Part shown: positions 50,815-60,300 of the stretch, piece after piece
How the letters are laid out: the number at the start of each line of letters is the position of its first letter
How positions within the stretch are numbered: position 1 is the stretch's first letter
The notes under the pieces: generated by a model
Databases searched by the model: none
Seen by the model: only the letters and a program-made list of their open reading frames with translations
Told to the model about the DNA's origin: nothing
Assembly (NCBI RefSeq): GCF_018812025.1
Contig: NC_063044.1
Coordinates: 70,950,374 to 71,014,373 of the forward strand
Length of the DNA stretch: 64,000 nucleotides
DNA from: Megalobrama amblycephala
Lineage: Eukaryota; Chordata; Actinopteri; Cypriniformes; Xenocyprididae
Reading direction: 5' to 3'
Position numbers and translations under genes: made by a program

Positions 50815-51290
50815 GAGCTTAGATTAGATTTATGAAATCCCTATATGTGCTACTCAGGTGTGCAATTAGGAACGTGACTGAGCAAGAACATGCATTAAAG
50901 CGACAGTTCACTCATTAAATGATAATTCTGTGATTACTTACTAAACTTCACGTAGTTTTAAATCTGCACGAGTTACTTTATTTTGTTAAACACAAAGCTA
51001 GATTTTTTTCAGTTAACAATGGTAACCACACAGCTGGTGGCAGCCATTGACTTCCATAGCATTCGTTTTTCCTACTATGGCTGCTGCCAACTGTGTGGTT
51101 ACCATCATTAACAAAAACGGGTTTAAGGTTTAAAATTACATGAGGGTGAGTACATAATCACATAATTTTCATTTGAAGGGTGAACTACCACTTTAACTAC
51201 AGGATAACAGATACTGTGTGTACAATAATGCACATTGCAGTCATGGTCAAATTCCATGACAATTTGAACATTTTTACAGTCTGCATTTTC
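50815..51290 (-). pseudogene. Degenerate duplicate of the HECT last exon, split by a TTAA MITE
   Basis: 50840-50898 repeats 51330-51405 (CTCAGGTGTGCAATTAGGAA, AACATGCATTAA). 51193-51290 repeats about 51405-51500 (ACTACAGGATAACAGAT, GTCATGGTCAAATTCCATGA). Between the two halves sits a TTAA-flanked MITE at 50899-51192 (AGCGACAGTTCACTCATTAA at the left, GGTGAACTACCACTTTAA at the right). The copy lies just downstream of the true last exon and codes for nothing continuous. Confidence 0.7.
50899..51192. mobile_element. TTAA MITE inside the HECT tail duplicate
   Basis: TTAA at 50895-50898 and 51193-51196. The inverted motifs CAGTTCACTCATTAAATGAT and AATTTTCATTTGAAGGGTGA mark the ends. An internal hairpin surrounds AATGGTAACCACACAGCTGG. 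Confidence 0.7.
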
Positions 51291-54200
51291 CTAAATGCGT
51301 CCAAATTCATAGCCATGGGTAATGGCCTGTGAGATTACATTTTTGAATTCCATGTATGTGCAACTCAGGTGTGCAATTGGGAATGTGACTGAGCGGGAAC
51401 ATGCATTAACTACAGGATAACAGATTGTGTGTGTACCATAGCGCACACTGCAGTCGTGGTCAAATTCAATGACAATTTTGAAGTTCTCACGGTCTGCATG
51501 ACTTAAGGGAATATGAGATTGTCCTGTCAGCCATTGGCAAAACTTGCTAACATTAATGTGTGTGTTGGTATGTTTTTCTGCCTTGTCCTCTTCACCCATA
51601 CTCTCCTCCTCAGGTCTGTTGTCTCTGTCGTCTTTGATCTCTCCTGAGAAAGTGATTAAAAATCAGTTGAGAGCTTTTACCTTACAGTAATTTGCAGTTA
51701 AAAATATTACAATGGAATAAGTTTTAGCACTACAACTTTTGACAAATTGGCTTTAGTTAAAAAACAAATCTTTTTAAATCCAGTTTCAAGAAAAAAATCA
51801 TAACCATAACAATGTAATGAGAACAGTTTTAACTGTAATGTGAAAACATTGATAATTTGCATTAATTAGTCACCTTCATCCTCCATGTCCTGTAAATAGT
51901 CCTGCAGAAAGTTGACTACTTTGGACTCCCTTGCACGCCTCATTGTACCCGTCTCACTAAATGAAGGTGATAGTGATTTCATCAGAAAATCAGCATCCAC
52001 CTTAAATTTACAAAATTAAGAAAGTTAGACAATTATATTTAAAAACATTTACTGATTCAGCAAGTTATCTATTGGGTGGTATTTATATTTACCTTGCAAA
52101 AAGATCCTGGAACAAACAGCTGCCTGCAAATGTCAGTTTCTTGTTGTACCAAGCTAAGGAGGTCATAGAGTTTCAATCCAGAGGCAATTTGTTGTAGCAT
52201 GGGAAGTAACCTCACTGTAGAGTGTAGAACCACAGAGCTATAATACAAAGATAATTGAAGAAAAAAATGAGTATCTGAATTAAAAATCAAGACCAATAAC
52301 CTACAATAAAATGTCATATACCGCACAATCTCTTCTTTTTTTTCAAAAGACACTGCTCCCTGTATAACCACATGACAAAATTCTGTCTGTGAACTCCATG
52401 ACAGTTGTGTTGTCAGCTGCCTTAATCTTTGAAACAAAACACACAAAAAGTATTTTAATTTTTAATCCTTGTAGGCAAAAAAAATTCCACTACCTTAACA
52501 ATTTACCAAATAATTTAACTTTTAAAAGCCATTTTCCATACTTAAATGAGCTACCTCTTTAATTAGTTCCATGACTTCAGGGTCAGTAATGTCTCTTTCA
52601 GTTATTGCTTCCTGATCCACTTCTCCAGTAGATATATACTTGTAACACCACTGCGAAAAGAAGTTTGGTGGTGGTCCTCCCTGTGCGATGCTGACAGCAA
52701 ATATCTCTCCAATAGCCCTGCATAAAATGGTTTGTCATGTCAACAATAATCATAAAAAACTAACATTGGCAAATGAGTGTGAAATTTAAATAACCTACTT
52801 GAAGTTATGTTTGTCCAAGTCTGTAATTGAGTACTTGGGGTTTTTGCCACCATCCCCACCCTCAAAAAAACGCTTCTCTATTCCTGACATCATTTCTTTT
52901 CAGAAAAGTAAAAAAGAGAACAATAAATTCATAGATATCAACCATAAATTATATTACTGTAAAACTGACCAGTTAAAAATTCTGTCTTCAGCGCCCCATT
53001 GTCAATGCCAGCCTCTCCAATAAAAGTAACTCTAAGGGCATTTTTAGGGGAAGACTTTTTCTGCCGCTGCCACTGTTTAATGCCTCTTTCAACCATCTGT
53101 TCCCTGGTAACACAAATGCTGAAGGTGCTGCTTTCGTCCACCCTTTCAGTAAGGCTTTTGATGACATCAGCAATGCTAATAATATTGGGAGCAGAGAAAA
53201 AAAGCATGAAATTGGAATGTTTCACATTATTAATGTAAAACAGTTAACTTCTGATGAACTATTTGGGGTTTGAGGTACCTTTTAATCTCTTGGTGTGTCC
53301 TTAATCGTTTTGGACATATCTCAGTTCTATCTGTGTCAAAGGCCTCTGTTTCATCAAAAACTCTGTGGGAATAAATATACAGTAATACTCTGTAAGCAGA
53401 GGTGCAGTTACTATCATAACATGTTAAAACCTTTATTGGAAATCTAGCTTAAAAAATAATTAATGAAAAAATGAAATACCTTTCACCACAGTAGCTTGCG
53501 TGGAATTCTACAGTGTCACTTGGGGTACAACTGCTCGCAAATGGGACAGGCAGTCTAAAGTAGTATGTAGTAATAAAACACATTATTATTATTATTATTT
53601 TTATTACTATTATTCAAGTGGAATGAATTAGTTATTCTTACTGTCTCAGAACCCTTGGCACATGAAGTAAGGTTTAAATTGTTGGTGTCCTTAAAATGTA
53701 AAATAAAAACATATTAAAGTATGAACTGGATGAATAACAGTACCTGTGACATGACTTCTTTTTAGGACATACAGACTTTATATTTGCTGCATCAAACAAA
53801 CAAACAAACACATTTACCGTTACAGATGTTTCAATAGAGGAAGTGTTATCTGGGGAATTTTGCATAGCTATGTCCATGGCAGGACTGTCATCTGTAGAAA
53901 ACATAGAAGTTGTCTGCAAAAGACCCAAAAAAACTAAATAAATAAATAACTTTATTAGCCATGGGGCAACAAATATGTAATTAATTAATAGTTTTAATAA
54001 GAAATAAATATTTTTCACCTCTTCATCAGAGAGTGTCACTGTCTTACAAGATGCCACACTGTCATCTGTAGGAAAACATAGAAGTCGTCTGCAAAAGACC
54101 CCCAAAAAATAAATAAATAAGTAACTTTATTAGCCATGGGGCAACAAATATGTAATTAATTAATTGTTTTAATATGAAAGAAATATTTCTCACCTCTTCA

Positions 54201-56179
54201 TCAGAGAGTGTCACTGTCTTACAAGATGCCACATGTGCGGCTAAAAACTGGACTGGCATGTTTTCGTAACAGTTACGACATGTTGTTTTCGGCATTTTTT
54301 CAAACTCCTTTGAAGAATAAGGAAGAGGTGACATATCAAGTGTTCCTTGCACTGGCACAATGTATAGTGCTGACTTGCCACGAGCAACCGAATTGAGGTA
54401 AGCGCCTGTATAACCTTCTGCCTCAGGGGGTACAATACACAGTTTTCTTTGTCCAGATCCACCTATAAGGAGGGACATAATATTTAAAGTCACTTTGCCA
54501 TGAGATCACATAAGATAGTATGTATAGAAAGTTTCAAAGTCTTACCAACAGCCTTATACAACATCCATGCCCCATTCAAATCAGTCATTTTAGGGTATGT
54601 CTCCTCGAGTTTTCTGGAGAGCTGTACATAATTTATATAATGTAAGTACTTTGACAAAAATACGTTTTTTTAATTCTTTAATAACATATGGTAAGTTATA
54701 TTAGTCTAGCGATCAATAATTATATCTGCAATGCCCCCGGCATCAAAATGAACAGAGCACAGCTGCAAAGGAATTTAGGTGGTGCACTTACATAAAAAAC
54801 ATATTGCAAGTCATAAGTCTGACATGAACATCGAAGTGCAAGTGAAGTTTTCAACTACAACTTACCCATGAATGGTCAGAATCATCTTTGACAGTAATAG
54901 TTCTCCGACCCATCCCTGCTTGTAGAAGTGTCAGCTCATCTGAAGCTTTTGGTGTCTTCTCCATGTGTTTGTTTACCAGGTAGAACTGTACTTCAAAACA
55001 CTTTACAGTATGTAGTTTTCTTTTCATGTCAGTAAAGCTAGAGTGTGTTCCTCTTTTCCTGGTCACTTTTTCCCCAAATGTTTTTCCAAACAGTCCTGGG
55101 AAGGATCTGCAAAACAAACAAAAAAACATAAACAGTAAATGTATTTTACAAAACAATGTTAAACACTGCATTCAACAATTTATTGTTAAAATGACCATAA
55201 AAACAATATGACAAACCTTTTCATGTTCTGCTCCAAGGTATTTTGCTGTGGAACTTCTTGTCTAGTGTGGTTTGTAGAATCTTGCAGAACCTTTTTCAAA
55301 CACACCAAAGCAACACATTTCTAAAAATGTAAGCCATTACCACTTTAGGAAAGAAATGTTACAAATCAGATATATTTGACTCATAAAATGACTTTTTAAA
55401 TTTTTACCCCTCAGTTAATAATAATATAATACAGTATATAGATTATTTAGGCAACTCAATTTTTATATTTTTAAATCAGTTATAAAATGAGCAAAATAGT
55501 CTACCCATGAGACTTTTAACATTATTATCTTAATTTTAGATTATAAAATGCATGTCATCAAGCCATTACTACAGTATATATTAATTGAGAGGAAAACATG
55601 TTAACCTATTGTTTACCTTATGCCAATATCTCCGAAAAGCACATGTAATTTTACACTTACACATTTACACTTAAATGTAGGTTTACACTTACCCTACTAC
55701 TTTTATATTAAATGGTGATAACATTGCTGCTTTAATATCATGCATTGTATGATCAATGTGCAAAATTATGTAATTGTCAATCTTTTAGAAAAGCAGATCA
55801 GTGTAAGTATAGGTAAGGATGAGAACAATCCTCACTGTCTCTTGTTGCAGGCCGGGAAAGGGCGCTTTGCAGCAGTGAGACGACCTTTCTTGCTGCCTCC
55901 TGCAATTCTTCCTAATAACAGTTTACAGATATGTGTATAATCAGTCTTTCGTAATTATGAGCTGACTATACAGAAATCAAAAAGAAGCCAAGAACATGAT
56001 GGAATTGATCACTTAGAACCAAAATAGACGTATGCAGAATATTTTCATAACAATTAAATATATTTATTTTATATTACTGCTGTTGTCAAATAGGCTCTGC
56101 AAAGTAAGGCCATTCCCAATTTATGGTATTAAGGACAATAATGCTTGCCATTGTGTTTTACCTCATTTTTCTCCGACAT
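51291..56179 (-). pseudogene. UBZ-finger/HECT E3 ubiquitin ligase carried by the transposon (G2E3-like), two frame breaks
   Basis: Proposed exons, 5' to 3' on -: 56179-56162, 55911-55836, 55280-55217, 55106-54866, 54621-54546, 54462-54194, 53913-53818, 53689-53642, 53554-53480, 53362-53279, 53175-52970, 52895-52799, 52717-52555, 52426-52322, 52237-52093, 52000-51874 and 51643-51291. The total is 2243 nt, two more than a multiple of three, as expected from two one-base insertions: one in 53554-53480 (after CPICEQLYP) and one in 52426-52322 (a GGG run at about 52367). Allowing for these, the product would be about 746 residues. Two UBZ-like fingers (CRNC...HVASC and CPIC...HASYC) precede a HECT domain with the candidate catalytic Cys in NACSRSVTF. 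HECT enzymes pass ubiquitin through that Cys. Its role in transposition is unknown. Frame breaks could also be sequence error. Confidence 0.8.
53885..54237 (-). repeat. Tandem duplication creating a hybrid exon in the HECT gene
   Basis: About 172 bp is repeated in tandem (about 53889-54058 and 54060-54233). Each copy contains CATAGAAG...GTCTGCAAAAGACCC, CTTTATTAGCCATGGGGCAA and CACCTCTTCATCAGAGAGTG. The breakpoints fall in two neighbouring exons. The extra exon (54088-54019) therefore joins the start of one exon to the end of the other, and it has gained a base that puts a stop in frame. Skipping it restores the phase. Confidence 0.75.
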
Positions 56180-56250
56180 TCTTGGGGATTCTTTGACGAA
56201 AATGCTGTAAGGGGGGAGGGGAGGCGGCAGATTGTAGTTGATTGGGTTTT

Positions 56251-56581
56251 ACAAATGACCAATCACAGGTGGGAAGACAGAAAGTCATTGCCCCGCCCTC
56301 AAAGTGTCAAAAGTCAACTCGAGGAGCGAGCGAGTGTTGAGTAGTCGCGCGAGCGCTCATGTGCAGTTGTGCGCGCTAGGCAGCAGGGGCTTGCGCCAGT
56401 ATTCATTTCCGCTCCTAAATACTGTTCTGCGCGCTCGCGGTGTACAAATGCGCGCTCGCGGGTGCACAGATGCGCTCTCGCGTTGTTATTTTCCTCTCGT
56501 GGGTCTGTTTTGCGCGCTTGGCTTTATTCGCGTGCTCGTGGTTTTCGCGCGCGCGACTTTTGACTCTATTTAAACGCCATA
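56251..56581 (-). repeat. Right terminal inverted repeat of the IS3EU-like element
   Basis: Inverted copy of 43766-44095, ending ...TTTAAACGCCATA. It lies 71 bp upstream of the first codon of the HECT gene on the - strand, mirroring the arrangement at the left end. It is CpG-rich and probably a promoter. The open frames through it are shadows. Confidence 0.9.
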
Positions 56582-57309
56582 CGTTTAAAAACTGAGGTGC
56601 CGCTAGTTGTGGTTTTGTTAACGGTTAATGTTTTATAACGCTAATAAAAAAATACCCAATGTTTTTTATCACGTGTGGTGCTTTGGTTTTGTACTTCATC
56701 TTATTTAAACGCAATCATGTTTAAAGTCTGTTATTCTGGATGTTAACTTGAACGAATTTAGTCTGAGAGTATTTGTTTAGGCCTTTTTTTACAAGCTCTG
56801 AGAGAAAGTCCGCGGGAGCGGGCGGGTTTGGACACAAACTTTGCGGGCGCGGGCGGGAGTGGAACATGCGGGTTGCAGGAGCGGGCGGTCCTGGTCAGAT
56901 ATTCAGCGGGAGCGGGCGGGTGCGGGTTAAGGAAATCAGTCCCGCGCAGGGCTCTAATTTATTGTTTGACCTCACTATTTGGGGAATAGACACAGTCTCT
57001 ATAAAATGGACTACACACACTTATGTCAATTAAGTGGGTAGAACAAAAACTGAATATTTTACTTGTCATATGGTGCGTAGCATCTTCATTACATCACTGG
57101 GATAAAGAAAACAATTTTGGACAAGAGAAAAAAAATACTCCATATGTAATTTACTTATTGTTTTCTTGTTATTGTGAATTTGTACAATAGGAAAAAGAGT
57201 GGCATATAGGAGATAACATGTTATAAAATCTGAAAAGCCACAGATGAAGGACAATAAAAATGTATACTTGTTTTTAAATGTTGAAAGGCAAGTGATTGTT
57301 GTGTTTCAG

Positions 57310-60300
57310 TGAGTGATTTAAGGATTGTTCTGCTGGGGAAGAGTGTGTCAAAAAACAGTCGAGTGGGAAACTTCCTGTTGGGACGAGCAGCGTTTGACAG
57401 TAAAGCTCCTCCAGATGTTGTAGAGAGAGTCGGAGGAAGATTGAAGGACAGATATGTGAGCATCATCAACAGTCCTCAGCTGCTCCAGACAAACATCTCA
57501 GATCATCAGATAGAACAAACACTGAAAGAATGTGTGAATCTGTCTGCTCCAGGACCTAATGCGTTCATACTCGTACTGCAGGACAATGACTTCACTGAGA
57601 AGGACATGAGAAGAGTGAAACAAGTGCTGAAAGAATTCAGCGAAGTGGCAATTAAATACACCATTTTGCTCACAACTGATGATGAAGCACATGGTGTTAA
57701 TGGGCCACCTCTGAAAGTTAATAAATTAATTGAACAATTAACTGCAGAGTGTGGAGGAGGACATATGCATATCGAAGAAGGGCAACCTGTATGGCATTCT
57801 GAGATATTCAGATGTATAGAGAATATACTCAAGGAAGAACATGAACCATTTCTAATATGTGACATCTATGAGAATATAGGAGGAGGAAGATTTGTGAATG
57901 AGCTGAGAAGATCTGAAGGTTCATTTACATCAAAAAAGGAAGATTCTGATGGTAAGGACACTCAAACAATAAATAGGTACTTATTATTAAACTGTGTTCT
58001 TCAGTACAATACTGAACAATATTCTGACACCAGGTTGAACATCAGGGGCAGATATAACATTGAAATTGACTTTTGCTATTTTATTGATAGTAGTATTGTA
58101 CTGATAGAAATTAGATGCACTGTAGAAGCAGAATTCAACTGCCATTTCAGAAACACTCCTTACCTAATGTGTCTAACAGACAAAGGTTATACATAATTAC
58201 ATGCATGATTTATATCATGTGACCTACTGCCCTCTTTACCCCAGACAAAATAATATGTTGAAAAAAGGTACAGCTGCAAACAGTAACATGTAGTAAGTTC
58301 ACACATTCACAGAGTAGATTTCAATAGCACTTTTGAAACGTGCTTTAAGCTTTTGTGAATCATTTGTTTCATATCAGTGTGTATCATGTATTAATTGTTG
58401 ATAGACCAAGTTCATGAGTGAATTTGTGTTTATATATTAATGAAATTAAAGCTGTACCATGATTTTGACATAACATATATAATCTTTCTTTTTAATATAG
58501 TGAATATTAGAGAGAAAAGTCCTGTTCATGACAGCCTAAAGAGTAAGTTTCTAAACTGATTACAGACAGATTTTCATTTGATTGAACATTAATAAAAAAT
58601 GGTAGCACTTTAGTATGGGGAACACATTCACCATTAGCTATGAATTTTCTGTTATCTATGATTTAAAAAGTAGCCTAAGCTTTACTCACCCTCAAGCAAT
58701 CCTGGGTATATCCTATATGATTTTTTTCTTTCTGATGAACACAATCGGAGATATATTGATAAATATCCTGACGCATCCAAGCTTTATAATGGCAGTGAAT
58801 GGATCAACGTCTATGATCAACGTGTATGAAGCTGAAGAAAGTGCAATCTTGAAAAGGGTTGCCTTTTTTTCAAGAAATGAAGGTTTTTTGATTGAAACAT
58901 TCCAGGATTTTTCTCCATATAGTGGACTTCAATGGAGCACAAACGGCTGAAGGTCAAAATTAGTTTCAGTGCAACTTCAAAAGGTTTTAAACGATCCCAG
59001 ACAAGGAATAAGGGTCTTAGGAGAGAGCTAGTTCAAGATGAGCATTTATGGTTAAAATATAATTATAAAATATATCATTTTTAATTTTTTTTTAGAAAAT
59101 GATTGAGGGTTTATCTAGATAAGACCCTTATTCCTCGTCTGGGATTGTGTAGAACGCTTTGAAGCTGCACTGAAACTGTAATTTTGACCTTCAACCATTT
59201 GAAGGCCTTTGAAGTCCACTGAAGTCCAAGTCCATTGAGAAACTAAAATCCTGGAATGTTTTCATCAAAAACCTTAATTTCTTTTCGACTGAAGAAAGAA
59301 ATACATGGACATCTTGGATGACATGGGGGTGAGTAAATTATCAGGAAAATTTGAATTTGAAAGTGAACTAATGCTTTAAGTTCAGGTATTGGGTAGGATT
59401 ATGGAATGTAGAATATGGTCATGAAGAATAAGGCATTAATATGTCCTATATAAGTACCAATGTACAGCCAATTTGCAGGCTAATAAGAAACTAGTTAAAA
59501 GTGATAATTGTTCCCCATTCTAAAGTGTTACCTAAGAAATAATATCTAAATATACTCTAGTAATTTACTATAGCGGTTTTGTTGTTGTTTAAGGAAGCAT
59601 AAATTTCACCAGAAAGCTGAACTTGGTGCTGTGCGGAAGTAATGAAACACTGAGGAACTCTGTATCAAATCTTATAAGAGAGAAGAAGAGAGACATGGCT
59701 GTACATAGACGTCTGATCAGTCTGGTGGAGCTTCCAGCTCTCAGTCGGCTCTCGGAGAAGGAAGTGATGCGTCAGACTTATTGCTGTGTGTCTCTCTGTG
59801 ATCCTGGAGTTCATGTTTTCCTCCTCATTATTCCTGATGCTCCACTGACTGACGAAGACAAAGCAGAAATAGAGGAAATCCAGAGGATATTCGGCTCAAG
59901 AATCAACAAATACCTCATGTTTATCAGAATCCTAGATGAGAACCTTAGTCAAATTAATTTAGTTGCTCCTGCATCTAGTGACATGCCTATTCAGACGTTT
60001 GGAGGTCACTGTTTTGTTCTGGGGAACAGCTCACAGGTTCCAGCTCTACTGCAGGATGTGGAGAAAATGGTAGAGGAGAACAAAGAAAGTTACTACTCAA
60101 CCTTCATGTACCTTCAGGCTCAATTAGAACTGGAGAGAAACAAACACAGAGCTGAAATAGAGCAGCTGAGAAAAGCTCAATTAACAACAGGTATGAGATC
60201 AAAAAAGTGTGTGCTCATGTTTAAATTATAACAATTTATGTTAAATTATATACAATTCACTACTTGTTTGACAATTAAAAGGACCCACTTTATGTTAAGT

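Larger units (their letters stand above)
43766..56581. mobile_element. 12.8-kb IS3EU-like transposon with transposase and HECT ligase genes
   Basis: Perfect 6-bp direct repeats CGTTTA (43760-43765 and 56582-56587) flank ends that read TAT...ATA. Near-identical terminal inverted repeats span 43766-44095 and 56251-56581. IS3EU is the eukaryotic superfamily with IS3-like DDE transposases, 6-bp target duplications and TAY...RTA ends (established knowledge), and all three features fit. Inside are two convergent genes: transposase on + (44163-50560) and a UBZ/HECT gene on - (51291-56179). Later insertions sit at 44672-46270, 49026-49218, 49274-50313 and 50899-51192. With an intact transposase and TIRs differing at about two positions, this looks like a young insertion. 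Confidence 0.85.
43080..56956 (+). mobile_element. hAT element split by a large later insertion
   Basis: The left end TAGAGGGCTGC and the inverted right end (GCAGGGCTCTA) are flanked by perfect 8-bp direct repeats ATTTATTG (43072-43079, 56957-56964). The subterminal parts are GC-rich with repeated CGCGGGAGCGGGCGG motifs. Its own DNA is only 43080-43765 plus 56588-56956, about 1.05 kb, holding the tail of a hAT transposase. The interruption is the IS3EU-like element. Confidence 0.85.

Noticed and set aside
58615..58950. 111-codon frame on +
   Set aside because: It runs across two nested palindromic elements in an intron of gene C and has no recognisable domain.
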